From Deltaproteobacteria bacterium (GTDB lineage Bacteria > Desulfobacterota > Binatia > UBA9968): DNA of 7,819 nucleotides. Position 1 is the stretch's first letter; every line of letters begins with the position of its first letter. The notes under the pieces are model-generated. The model was not told the DNA's origin and did not search any database. It worked only from the letters and a program-made list of their open reading frames with translations. The stretch spans positions 1-7,819 of the forward strand of contig JAJONK010000273.1 in NCBI GenBank assembly GCA_021323355.1. Direction: 5' to 3'. Positions 1-6,815 of this stretch are shown here, one piece after another. The position numbers and the translations under genes are program-made.

Positions 1-867
1 GCCAGCATCAATCCCTATCGGGGTTGCGAGCATGGATGCGTTTACTGCTATGCGCGTCCGACACACGAGTACCTGGGTTTTTCTTCAGGGTTGGACTTCG
101 AAACTAAGATCATGGTGAAAGAGGACGCGCCGGAGCTATTGCGCAGTGAATTGTCTAGCCCCAAATGGAAGCCGCAGGTTGTCGCGCTTAGCGGCAATAC
201 GGACTGTTATCAGCCGGTGGAGAAGAAGAAGCAATTAACGAGGCGATGCTTGGAAGTATTCCTCGACTTTCGCAATCCCGTGGTAATCATCACAAAGAAC
301 CACCTGGTAACGCGCGACACCGATCTTCTAGCAGAACTTGCAAAGTACCAATGTATCGGGGTGACGATTTCGATTACCACCTTGGACACTAAACTGGCAT
401 CTTTGATGGAGCCGCGGGCATCAACTCCCGAGCGCCGGCTGGCGGCCATCCGGGCACTATCCGAAGCTGGTGTGCCGGTGGGTTATCTGCAGGCGCCTAT
501 GATTCCAGCTCTCACCGATTCAGAGGCACCGGCGATCGCTCAGGCAGCTGCCAAAGCTGGTGCGAGGTTTTGCGGCTATGTGACACTGCGTCTGCCGTTT
601 GCTGTCAAGTTATTGTTTGCACAATGGTTGGAGCAGCACTATCCGGGCAAGAAAGAAAAGGTTCTAAATCGCATTAGGTCAATGCGAGCGGGCAAGCTCA
701 ATGATCCAAACTTCAAGAGCCGCATGCGGGGCGAGGGCATATTTGCCGATCAGATGGCCGAGCTGTTTCAGCTTGCACAGAAGAAAGGAGGCATTCGGGA
801 TCGTTGGCCGCGATTTTCCGTGGATCATTTCCGTCGGAGAGACAATGATCAGCTCAGCTTGTTCTAA
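1..867 (+). CDS. Radical SAM protein, PA0069/SplB-like family (5' partial)
   Basis: The reading frame is open from base 1 and stops with TAA at 865-867, so the true start lies left of the window and the TTG at 91 is not the start. The first residues read ASINPYRGCEHGCVYCYARP, which contains the radical SAM CX3CX2C cluster motif; its cysteine codons are at 25-27, 37-39 and 46-48. The three cysteines would bind a 4Fe-4S cluster that cleaves S-adenosylmethionine. The motif context (NPYRGCEHGC.YCYAR) is that of the PA0069/Rv2578c family, related to spore photoproduct lyase; the reaction of this family is not firmly known. The visible 288 residues cover most of a protein usually near 350, so roughly 60 N-terminal residues are missing (family length from memory). 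The protein ends in QLSLF, a match to the beta-clamp-binding pentapeptide. Family assignment is firm; biochemical function is open. Confidence 0.9.
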   Translation, partial: ASINPYRGCEHGCVYCYARPTHEYLGFSSGLDFETKIMVKEDAPELLRSELSSPKWKPQVVALSGNTDCYQPVEKKKQLTRRCLEVFLDFRNPVVIITKNHLVTRDTDLLAELAKYQCIGVTISITTLDTKLASLMEPRASTPERRLAAIRALSEAGVPVGYLQAPMIPALTDSEAPAIAQAAAKAGARFCGYVTLRLPFAVKLLFAQWLEQHYPGKKEKVLNRIRSMRAGKLNDPNFKSRMRGEGIFADQMAELFQLAQKKGGIRDRWPRFSVDHFRRRDNDQLSLF

Positions 868-900
868 TGCCGGGGGGTTTCTGCCCAAAGCAAGTCAAAG

Positions 901-922
901 CGGATTAGCTTGAACTAATCCG
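901..922. repeat. Perfect 8-bp inverted repeat (hairpin)
   Basis: CGGATTAG at 901-908 and CTAATCCG at 915-922 are exact reverse complements around the 6-nt loop CTTGAA. It begins 33 bases after the radical SAM stop codon, where a terminator would be expected. No T-run follows on the plus strand, so it is not a canonical intrinsic terminator. It could be an mRNA 3'-end stabiliser, a factor-assisted terminator or a protein-binding palindrome. Confidence 0.6.
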
Positions 923-1076
923 AATTGAGCAGATGGATGGTACCTAGATGGTGTCGGCTAATAGGATCGGTCCATTTTGTTCTCAGCCAATGCGCTTCGC
1001 GTTTCTATTCACTCCCTTTCAACCCGCATGCTTTGCCCAACGCTTAATACTTAGTACAAGCCCTTGTCGCTTGCGC

Positions 1077-1091
1077 TAGTCAATAGTCAAT
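1077..1091. repeat. Tandem heptamer TAGTCAA x2
   Basis: TAGTCAA occurs twice head to tail at 1077-1083 and 1084-1090, followed by one more T. The repeat lies about 125 bases upstream of the predicted mlaE promoter. It could be a pair of direct binding sites or chance; two copies of seven bases are weak evidence. Confidence 0.35.
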
Positions 1092-1214
1092 GCCGACCAG
1101 GAAGTACGTCGTTACCCTACCACCGAGCGGGTGTTTAACCCCGGCTTGCAAGGAAATTGATCCATGTTTCTGAATGCCGAGCCTGAGGTGTTCCATACAT
1201 TTTTGCGCTAGCCG

Positions 1215-1242
1215 TTGACGCTTGTGGCAACCGCAGCATAAT
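1215..1242 (+). promoter_or_regulatory. Candidate sigma70 promoter of the MCE operon
   Basis: A -35 box TTGACG (1215-1220, 5 of 6 to consensus) and a -10 box CATAAT (1237-1242, 5 of 6) are separated by 16 bases. Transcription would begin near 1249, leaving a leader of about 17 bases before the mlaE ATG at 1266. The only Shine-Dalgarno-like AGGAG (1243-1247) would then lie upstream of the transcript and is in any case 18 bases from the ATG. So either mlaE is translated without a strong ribosome site, or transcription starts further upstream. Confidence 0.5.
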
Positions 1243-1265
1243 AGGAGATCTGCTTTACCCTTATC

Positions 1266-2399
1266 ATGGATTCGCCTGGCCACCTCGAGTTCCACAGTAG
1301 AAAAACCGAAGGCAGTGTACTTGAGATAATCATCGAGGGCCGGCTGGACTCGTTTACGACCAGCACCATCTGGCGCAGAGCAAGGGATACGGTTGCCAGT
1401 GCCAAAGTTCCAACGGTTTTGTTGGATGCCTCGAGACTCGATTACTGCGACGGTTCCGGCGTAGCTCTGTTAGTTCATATGCGTGATCAGCAACTCCGGT
1501 CCGGAGGAGACTTTGAAATTCGAGGGCTGCAGCCTGAGCTCCAGGCGCTCGTAGAAGATTGGCAATCGGGAGATTTATCTGCCGCCGGCCAGTACGGTGA
1601 ACAAGCAACTTCGTTGGTCGAAGAGATCGGCCGCTCGATAGTTGAAATCTGCCACGACATTTACAGCTTGGTAATATTCGTCGGTGAGCTGGCAGCGGCT
1701 CTGACCCGTGCCGCTGTCAAGCCGCGAGCCGCTCGCTTACGAGACACCTTGCGTATCGCCGAATCAGTTGGAGTCAACGCTGTGCCGATTGTCGCGCTTA
1801 TCGGATTTCTCATGGGCCTGATTATGGCGTTTCAGGCCGCGATACCCTTGGGCCAGTTTGGCGCACAGATATTTGTCGCAAATCTAATCGGTCTCGCAAT
1901 CCTGCGCGAGCTTGGTCCCCTGATGACCGCCATCGTCTTGGCGGGACGTTCAGGTTCGGCGTTTGCAGCGGAATTGGGCACCATGAAAGTTCGTGAAGAA
2001 CTCGACGCCTTGAAGACAATGGGATTGGACCCCGTTCCTTTTCTGGTGGTGCCGCGAGTGATCGCTGCGGTTCTCATGACCCCGCTCCTCACCATTTTCG
2101 CCGATCTCGTCGGGTTGATAGGAGGCGCGGTGGTGTTACTTTCGCTGGGATTTCCGCTGATCACTTTCTGGAACCAGGTCCAACTGGCAGTTGGTTACGG
2201 TGATCTGCTTGGCGGCCTGGCAAAATCATTTGTATTCGGCGTTCTTGTCGCCGCAATCGGCTGCCTGCGCGGACTTCAGACCCAAACGGGCGCCAGCGCG
2301 GTCGGCGAATCGACCACGCGCGCCGTGGTGAGCGGGATTATTCTCATCGTAATCGCCGATGGTGTTTTTTCGGTAATCTACTACTACCTCGGCATCTAA
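1266..2399 (+). CDS. mlaE: MlaE-family ABC lipid transporter permease with N-terminal STAS domain
   Basis: Inner-membrane permease of an MCE-type lipid transporter, 377 residues. Residues about 10-110 form a STAS-like domain, with the typical strand-loop DASRLDYCDGSGVALL at 54-69; this is the role separate MlaB plays in E. coli. Residues about 120-377 are the MlaE permease: the amphipathic segment near 125-165, then hydrophobic segments near 170-190, 200-225, 260-300, 318-335 and 352-375. The family signature RELGPLMTAIVLAGRSGSAF is at 214-233, followed by ELGTMKVREELDAL, which contacts the ATPase. The start is fixed by the first ATG after an in-frame TAG at 1242, but it has no well-spaced ribosome site. 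The stop is 8 bases before mlaF, so the genes are co-transcribed. The permease pairs with MlaF on the cytoplasmic side and with the MlaD ring in the periplasm. Confidence 0.95.
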   Translation: MDSPGHLEFHSRKTEGSVLEIIIEGRLDSFTTSTIWRRARDTVASAKVPTVLLDASRLDYCDGSGVALLVHMRDQQLRSGGDFEIRGLQPELQALVEDWQSGDLSAAGQYGEQATSLVEEIGRSIVEICHDIYSLVIFVGELAAALTRAAVKPRAARLRDTLRIAESVGVNAVPIVALIGFLMGLIMAFQAAIPLGQFGAQIFVANLIGLAILRELGPLMTAIVLAGRSGSAFAAELGTMKVREELDALKTMGLDPVPFLVVPRVIAAVLMTPLLTIFADLVGLIGGAVVLLSLGFPLITFWNQVQLAVGYGDLLGGLAKSFVFGVLVAAIGCLRGLQTQTGASAVGESTTRAVVSGIILIVIADGVFSVIYYYLGI

Positions 2400-2407
2400 G
2401 CACCAAC

Positions 2408-3175
2408 ATGCAACCAGAGCAGAGGGAAATTATCCGGGTTGAAGATCTTACGGTGACATACAACAGCCAAATGATTCTCGATCATGTAAGTTTTACGGTA
2501 GCCGCCGGTGACGTTTTTGTGATACTTGGCGGCTCCGGCTCCGGGAAAAGCACGCTGCTAAAACATTTAATCGGCCTCTACAAACCTGCCAGCGGGCACA
2601 TTTTAATCAATGGAGAAGATATCATCGCTGCTGAAGGCAGAGATCGGCTCGCCATTCTAAGAAAGATCGGCGTGATGTATCAGAGCAGTGCGTTGTTCGG
2701 GTCGATGACTGTTCTAGAAAACGTTTCTCTGCCGCTTGAAGAATTCACGGCATTGCCGAGCGATGCGATCAGACTTATAGCCTTGATAAAGCTGAAACAG
2801 GTCGGTCTCGAAAACTTCGGCAATCATATGCCGTCAGAGTTAAGCGGTGGCATGCAGAAGCGGGCGGCAATCGCGCGCGCCATGGCGCTCGACCCTCGAG
2901 TGCTGTTTCTCGACGAACCCTCGGCCGGGCTAGACCCGATCACTTCCGCTGAACTGGATGAGCTGATTCTGAGCCTGTCAAGAACTCTGAAGATAACGTT
3001 TGTGATCGTCAGTCATGAGCTATCCAGTATCTTTACGATTGCAGATCGAGTTATTATGTTGGATAAACAGACAAAAGGAATCGTCGCGACGGGACATCCA
3101 CACGAGCTGCGCGATCACAGCGATAATCCTCGGGTGCGTCAATTCTTCTCGCGCCTGCCATCCTCGAGGACTTGA
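2408..3175 (+). CDS. mlaF: MlaF-family ABC transporter ATPase
   Basis: Cytoplasmic ATP-hydrolysing subunit that drives the MlaE permease, 255 residues, close to the usual MlaF size (about 250-270). All core ABC motifs are intact: Walker A GGSGSGKST at 41-49, Q-loop YQ at 91-92, signature LSGGMQKR at 145-152, Walker B VLFLDE at 165-170 with catalytic E170, D-loop SAGLD at 172-176 and H-loop H203. The LSGGMQKRAAIARAMALDP form of the signature is characteristic of the Mla/Ttg2 subfamily. The ATG at 2408 follows mlaE by 8 bases with little recognisable ribosome site, suggesting translational coupling. A short C-terminal tail after about residue 240 (PRVRQFFSRLPSSRT) corresponds to the region which in E. 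coli MlaF reaches the partner subunit. Confidence 0.95.
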   Translation: MQPEQREIIRVEDLTVTYNSQMILDHVSFTVAAGDVFVILGGSGSGKSTLLKHLIGLYKPASGHILINGEDIIAAEGRDRLAILRKIGVMYQSSALFGSMTVLENVSLPLEEFTALPSDAIRLIALIKLKQVGLENFGNHMPSELSGGMQKRAAIARAMALDPRVLFLDEPSAGLDPITSAELDELILSLSRTLKITFVIVSHELSSIFTIADRVIMLDKQTKGIVATGHPHELRDHSDNPRVRQFFSRLPSSRT

Positions 3176-3211
3176 CCCAGGCGCAAGACAGATCTCCAAC
3201 TCACATCAAGG

Positions 3212-4270
3212 ATGAGTAAACTCGGATACTTCAAAATCGGTCTATTCGTAATCAGCGCCATACTGATAGGTATCAGCGGCGTGATCGCTTTGGGTCTCGG
3301 TTCGATTTTTCAGAAGAAGAATCTTGCCGAAACCTACATCGAGGAATCAGTACAGGGGTTGGACGTTGGCTCGCCGGTGAAATTTCGTGGTGTCTTGATC
3401 GGCAAAGTGGAGCAGATTACCCTCACCAGCGTGGAATATCTCACCCGACATCGTTACGTGCTGGTTCGTTTTGATATTGCACCGAACATTTTTGGTTTTC
3501 CCGTCGGAGATCAATCGAATAAGGCCCTCGAAGATGAGCTTCAATACGGATTTCGCGTGAGATTAGCCGCTCAGGGATTAACGGGAGTTGCCTATATAGA
3601 AGCGGACTATCTGGATCCCGAACGTAATCTGCCGTTGAAAATTGATTGGCGCCCGAAGTATCCATACATTCCTTCGGCGCCTAGCAGGATAACCCAATTG
3701 AGCGAATCGGTAGAACGCATCCTGCACAATTTTGAGGATCTCAATATCCCTCAACTCACCGCCAGCGTTGAAAAATCTCTGACCGCCATGACGAAGCTTG
3801 CCGAGGGCGCCAACCTGGAACAAATTGGCAGGCAAGCCAACGCCCTGCTGAGCGAAATCAGAGACACCAACCGCCAGCTTAGGGTGCTGGTGCACGCACC
3901 GGAACTGAAAAGTGCGTTGGCAGATGCGGCGGCGGCCACCGGCACGGCGCGAAAACTGATCGCAAACGCTGAAAAACCGGTAAACCAGCTGCTTGCTGAT
4001 CTACCCCGCGTATCAGAAAGCATCAATCATGTGGCGCTGCGGCTGGACGCAGTTACAGCGGATCTGCCGCAGACCAGCACTCAGTTTCAGCAGACACTGC
4101 GGCAACTGAACCGGCTCATCGTGACACAGCAGCAGCAAATCCAAACCACGCTGGAAAGTCTACGAGCGGTAACAGCAGATATCCAGGAATTTGCGAGCGA
4201 ATCGCGCAAATATCCGTCTCAGATTTTTTTCGGAGCGCCGCCACCTCGTTCCGAGGTTTTCGAGCAATGA
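3212..4270 (+). CDS. mlaD: MlaD/MCE-domain protein with long C-terminal helical tail
   Basis: Substrate-handling MCE subunit anchored in the inner membrane, 352 residues. One N-terminal transmembrane helix (about 8-30) is followed by an MCE domain at about 39-135 with the core motif VKFRGVLIGKV at 56-66; MCE domains assemble into hexameric rings with a central lipid pore. Residues about 155-335 are predicted helical, with Leu and Gln repeats (QQQQ near 306-309), then a proline-rich end (YPSQIFFGAPPP, 334-345). E. coli MlaD is only about 183 residues, so this is a long-tailed form like PqiB-type or actinobacterial Mce proteins, whose tails can form a periplasm-spanning needle; the needle is inference here. 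The MSKLGYFKIGLF start is typical of the family although AAGG abuts the ATG. The stop overlaps the next gene by ATGA. Confidence 0.93.
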   Translation: MSKLGYFKIGLFVISAILIGISGVIALGLGSIFQKKNLAETYIEESVQGLDVGSPVKFRGVLIGKVEQITLTSVEYLTRHRYVLVRFDIAPNIFGFPVGDQSNKALEDELQYGFRVRLAAQGLTGVAYIEADYLDPERNLPLKIDWRPKYPYIPSAPSRITQLSESVERILHNFEDLNIPQLTASVEKSLTAMTKLAEGANLEQIGRQANALLSEIRDTNRQLRVLVHAPELKSALADAAAATGTARKLIANAEKPVNQLLADLPRVSESINHVALRLDAVTADLPQTSTQFQQTLRQLNRLIVTQQQQIQTTLESLRAVTADIQEFASESRKYPSQIFFGAPPPRSEVFEQ

Positions 4271-4978
4271 TAATGTGGATGGGCCTGTTGTTCACATGGC
4301 TGTCCGCATCTTTTCTCTTCATTGGCTGCGTCAGCATTGAGAAGAGCTACCCGGATAAGCGTTACTTCGTGCTCGACATCGCTCTCGACACATCGCCCCA
4401 AAATCCAGCAGAAACCGGCACGCTGCAAATCGCATCCGCACGTGTATCGCCCCGCTATGCGGACAAAAATTTTGTCTATCGGCGAAGCGAAGCTCGGTTC
4501 GAGTCGGATTTTTACAACGAGTTTCTGATTTCACCTGGCGTGCTGGTTGCCGAGGAGCTTCGCCAAGGATTGTCACAATCGGGACTGTTCAAATTCGTCG
4601 TTGGCTCTGTCAACGCGTTAGCCCCGACGCACACATTGGAGACTGTTGTGAACTCTCTCTATGGCGACTTTCGCGACGTTAGAGCGCCGCAGGCCGTGAT
4701 GCCTCAGTCAAGAAGGATCACCCAGTGGAATCGTCTTTCACAAACGTTATCACAGCGCCATGCCCCTCGAAGGTCGTAACCCGGAAGCGTTGGTGCAAGG
4801 CTGGAATCGGGCTCTCGAAGCAATCTCGGGGTCTCTCGTCAGCGACTTAAAAGCATCCAATGTGCGTTTGGAAAGACGATCTACGTCACGAGCGCCAGCA
4901 TTTCAGCTTGGTTGGACGCAGCTCCTCTATAGTCCTGAGATCTTAGACGGAGAAATTCTGGCACATTTGCAGTTGTAG
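4267..4978 (+). pseudogene. PqiC-like ABC transport auxiliary lipoprotein, frameshifted
   Basis: Two reading frames together make one protein of the ABC-type transport auxiliary lipoprotein family (PqiC/YmbA, formerly DUF330). The first frame, 4267-4779, has a hydrophobic signal sequence with lipobox FIGC (Cys21), then RYFVLDIAL, FVYRRSEARFESDFYNEFLISPG and SLYGDFRDVRAPQAVM, all typical of the family. After Met145 (4699-4701) it turns into unrelated residues and stops at 4777-4779. The second frame resumes the family from 4703 (SGIVFHKRYHSAMPLEGRNP, then EALVQGWNRAL) and stops at 4976-4978. About five family residues, usually a hydrophobic xxxFF strand, appear lost at the junction, which fits a deletion of 3n+2 bases (about 14). 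Val22 after the cysteine suggests outer-membrane sorting. The signal region has no Lys or Arg before the hydrophobic core, which is unusual. An intact copy would dock the MCE channel to the outer membrane. A sequencing error remains possible. Confidence 0.82.
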
Positions 4979-5157
4979 AGCATTGGCGTCAGAGATCCTC
5001 CCCGGGCGGCTCGAAGCTTGCGGCTTTCACTCGGCCGAGCGGCACGAGCTGAACAACGGTTTAACGGCGTAATCAATGCCTACACCGCCTGCTCGCATTC
5101 TTAACTCAGTGGTTCCTGCAAGGCGGAAGGCAGCCGCTCACTGGTGGGACGCGGTTA
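4979..5157. other. Convergent intergenic region
   Basis: These 179 bases lie between the lipoprotein stop and the stop of the oppositely oriented flavoprotein. No coding sequence and no strong stem with a T-run was found on either strand. Only weak 5-bp complementarities are seen, for example GCTCG at 5009-5013 with CGAGC at 5036-5040. Confidence 0.5.
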
Positions 5158-6627
5158 TTATGGCCGGTTGGGCTTACCAACAAATCCCGGACCGAAGCCC
5201 GCTTCATGTGCCGCCCAAGCACCTGCTACCCGGCCGCTAAAAACTGAGGGGCCGAGCATCGTCCCTTCGAGTCCATTGCGCCCATTGATATGACCGCCGG
5301 CCATACCGGAAACCTCGCCTGCCGCATACAACCCGGGGATCGGCTCGAAGTGCTTGTTCAGCACGCGGCAGCGCAAGTCCGTTTTGACGCCGCCGAAATT
5401 TTTTCGTGCCAGCGGAAATAATTGGATCGCATAGTAGGGCGGTGTGTCGAATCTCTTGGAAAGCTTCAAGGACTTGCCGAACTTTGGTTCGGTTTCTAGC
5501 CCTCTGTCAAAGGCATCATTGTAGTCTTTGACTTCAGAAAGAAACGAAGCTAAATCAACTTCGATCTTCTTACCTAAATCTTCCAGGCTATCGGCCTTGC
5601 GAATATAGGGCGAATTATCCAGTAGCTCCTGCACTTTGGCATGGTCGATTACATCGCCGCGCCTATAATAGGGATCGGCCACATCCATTTTTGCTGTCAT
5701 CGGATGATCGAGAACGGCCCATGCGTGCGGCGGGTTTTGTGCTAGCAGGGCGGGAGTAGCCGATGCGCCGCCGGTAACGGATTCGTTATGGAACCGCCTC
5801 CCTTGCTGATTGAACCAGATGTACCCTGGGGTCATGCGGAAGACCAGACCGCGTCTTTGTTGGGGATCGCGATAATCTGGGGTGGCATACACATAAAACC
5901 AGATGTGATCCATGTGGGTGAGATAGCCGCCTAGTTCCTTAATCATCTTGTGACCGATACCTTTTGCGCCAAAACCAGAGCCTTCCATGACCCTGAATTT
6001 CTGGAATTCTGGCCGAACCTCCAAGACCATGTCGAGATTCGAATTGAAACCTCCCGTAGCAACCACAACTGCCTTGCTGAAGATTTCTATGGTTTCATTG
6101 TTGCTGCTGGCGGTGACGCCCACCACACGGCCATTTTTGGTGAGTAGTTTGCCCGCTCCGGTTCGCGTCATAATCTTGATGTTCGGCATCGACTCGGCAG
6201 TTTTGATTAGTGCGGTCATTAACCCGAGCCCATTGTTCTCCGGGCGATGCCAGCGCAGCACCCGGTTTCCTTCCTGGAATTTCATATCAACCCACTTGGC
6301 GCCGCAATTCTCGGCCCAGTAGTAAAGGTCATGCAGCGTATGTTCGAGATAGTATCGCGCCCAGACCTCATCCGCCGATCCGCCGCCCCATTTAACCCAG
6401 TCTTCAAACGCCAGATCCGGAGTGTCTTCGATCCCGTGCGACTTTTGTAGCGGCGTACCGACTATACAACAGCCGCCTCCGGAGATCGCCGCAGTGCCGC
6501 CACACTCCTCGGCTTGCTCTAAGACCGCGGCGCTACCGCCAGCCCGTCCAACCTCGATCGCTGCCGGTATCCCTGCGCCGCCGCCGCCTATAATTGCAAT
6601 ATCAAACTCCAACATCGAATTGGCCAT
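5158..6627 (-). CDS. FAD-dependent oxidoreductase, fumarate reductase/ketosteroid dehydrogenase superfamily
   Basis: Soluble flavoprotein of 489 residues, probably cytoplasmic because no signal or Tat sequence precedes the Rossmann fold. The N-terminal dinucleotide motif DIAIIGGGGAGIPAAIE (9-25) and the acidic E37 bind FAD; GGTAAISGGG (43-52) matches the second flavin-contact loop; AVVVATGGF (186-194) is the usual strand before the capping domain (about 215-395). The C-terminal FAD segment runs IPGLYAAGEVSGMAGGHING (430-449), then LEGTMLGPSVFSGRVAG (453-469). These place it in the FAD_binding_2 family (PF00890). The fumarate reductase motif around HTMGG is replaced by KNFGG (409-413), so the usual active-site histidine is absent and fumarate is unlikely as substrate; PPYYA (396-400) recalls the ketosteroid dehydrogenase tyrosine. 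There is no heme domain. The ATG at 6627 has GGAG six bases upstream. It is divergent from a solute-binding protein. Substrate unknown. Confidence 0.88.
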   Translation of the reverse strand: MANSMLEFDIAIIGGGGAGIPAAIEVGRAGGSAAVLEQAEECGGTAAISGGGCCIVGTPLQKSHGIEDTPDLAFEDWVKWGGGSADEVWARYYLEHTLHDLYYWAENCGAKWVDMKFQEGNRVLRWHRPENNGLGLMTALIKTAESMPNIKIMTRTGAGKLLTKNGRVVGVTASSNNETIEIFSKAVVVATGGFNSNLDMVLEVRPEFQKFRVMEGSGFGAKGIGHKMIKELGGYLTHMDHIWFYVYATPDYRDPQQRRGLVFRMTPGYIWFNQQGRRFHNESVTGGASATPALLAQNPPHAWAVLDHPMTAKMDVADPYYRRGDVIDHAKVQELLDNSPYIRKADSLEDLGKKIEVDLASFLSEVKDYNDAFDRGLETEPKFGKSLKLSKRFDTPPYYAIQLFPLARKNFGGVKTDLRCRVLNKHFEPIPGLYAAGEVSGMAGGHINGRNGLEGTMLGPSVFSGRVAGAWAAHEAGFGPGFVGKPNRP

Positions 6628-6633
6628 CGGGAT

Positions 6634-6640
6634 CTCCTTT
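6634..6640 (-). promoter_or_regulatory. Ribosome binding site of the flavoprotein gene
   Basis: On the minus strand AAAGGAG lies six bases before the ATG at 6627-6625. It supports this start over the internal ATG at codon 5. Confidence 0.75.
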
Positions 6641-6653
6641 ATACGCCTGCATT

Positions 6654-6678
6654 GGCGACGATTATCATCGTTTTCGCC
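6654..6678. repeat. Interrupted inverted repeat over the flavoprotein -10 box
   Basis: GGCG-ACGAT (6654-6662) is mirrored by ATCGT-TTT-CGCC (6667-6678), with a 4-base centre and a 3-base interruption in the right arm. The core ACGAT-TATC-ATCGT is perfect. It covers the -10 element and the expected start site, where a repressor would block transcription. It could be an operator; no regulator gene is visible in the window. Confidence 0.4.
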
Positions 6679-6688
6679 TTGGGGTCAA
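6661..6688 (-). promoter_or_regulatory. Candidate sigma70 promoter of the flavoprotein gene
   Basis: Read on the minus strand, TTGACC (6688-6683, 5 of 6 to the -35 consensus) and GATAAT (6666-6661, 5 of 6 to the -10 consensus) are 16 bases apart. Transcription would start near 6654 and give a leader of about 27 bases that includes the ribosome binding site. Its position and geometry make it a plausible main promoter. Confidence 0.55.
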
Positions 6689-6750
6689 ATGTGTGTCGCA
6701 AACTGATTTACACGAGCGAAATGTTTCAGCAGCCAAGGGAGTAAAGTTAC

Positions 6751-6766
6751 GGGAGCTATTGCTCCC
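6751..6766. repeat. Small perfect hairpin GGGAGC/GCTCCC
   Basis: GGGAGC at 6751-6756 and GCTCCC at 6761-6766 are exact reverse complements around the loop TATT. It lies in the middle of the divergent region, outside both predicted core promoters. It might be a regulator site; a T-run that would make it a terminator is absent on both strands. Confidence 0.4.
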
Positions 6767-6815
6767 CGCTCATGAGAGTGCAACAGAATTCGACCTTAAG
6801 TTCAGGATCTGAGTT

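Larger units (their letters stand above)
868..1265. other. Gene-free upstream region of the MCE operon
   Basis: This 398-base stretch separates the radical SAM gene from the transporter operon. I find no convincing coding region: a minus-strand reading from 1295 to 1080 is short, resembles nothing I know and runs into the mlaE start. It holds a perfect 22-nt palindrome just after the radical SAM stop, a tandem heptamer near 1077, the 9-mer TTGCGCTAG twice (1071-1079 and 1203-1211), and a promoter-like sequence just before mlaE. No tRNA-like structure was seen. Confidence 0.6.

Noticed and set aside
91..867. TTG at 91 as the start of the radical SAM gene
   Set aside because: The same frame is open to base 1 and encodes the essential CX3CX2C cluster motif before this codon, so the gene begins left of the window.
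1080..1295. Minus-strand 71-residue reading frame upstream of mlaE
   Set aside because: It overlaps the mlaE start and promoter, shows no recognisable domain and has the composition of a chance frame.
4760..4978. Independent small gene starting at ATG 4760
   Set aside because: The residues before it in the same frame (from 4703) already match the lipoprotein family; it is the displaced C-terminal part of that gene.
5009..5040. Terminator hairpin after the lipoprotein
   Set aside because: Only five pairs over a 22-base loop and no T-run on either strand.
5105..5157. Terminator of the flavoprotein gene on the minus strand
   Set aside because: CAGTG/CACTG and an inner GCGG/CCGC can pair, but the stems are short and no T-run follows.
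6422..6706. Plus-strand proline- and alanine-rich frame opposite the flavoprotein start
   Set aside because: It mirrors the glycine-rich FAD motif on the other strand; its composition is explained by that.
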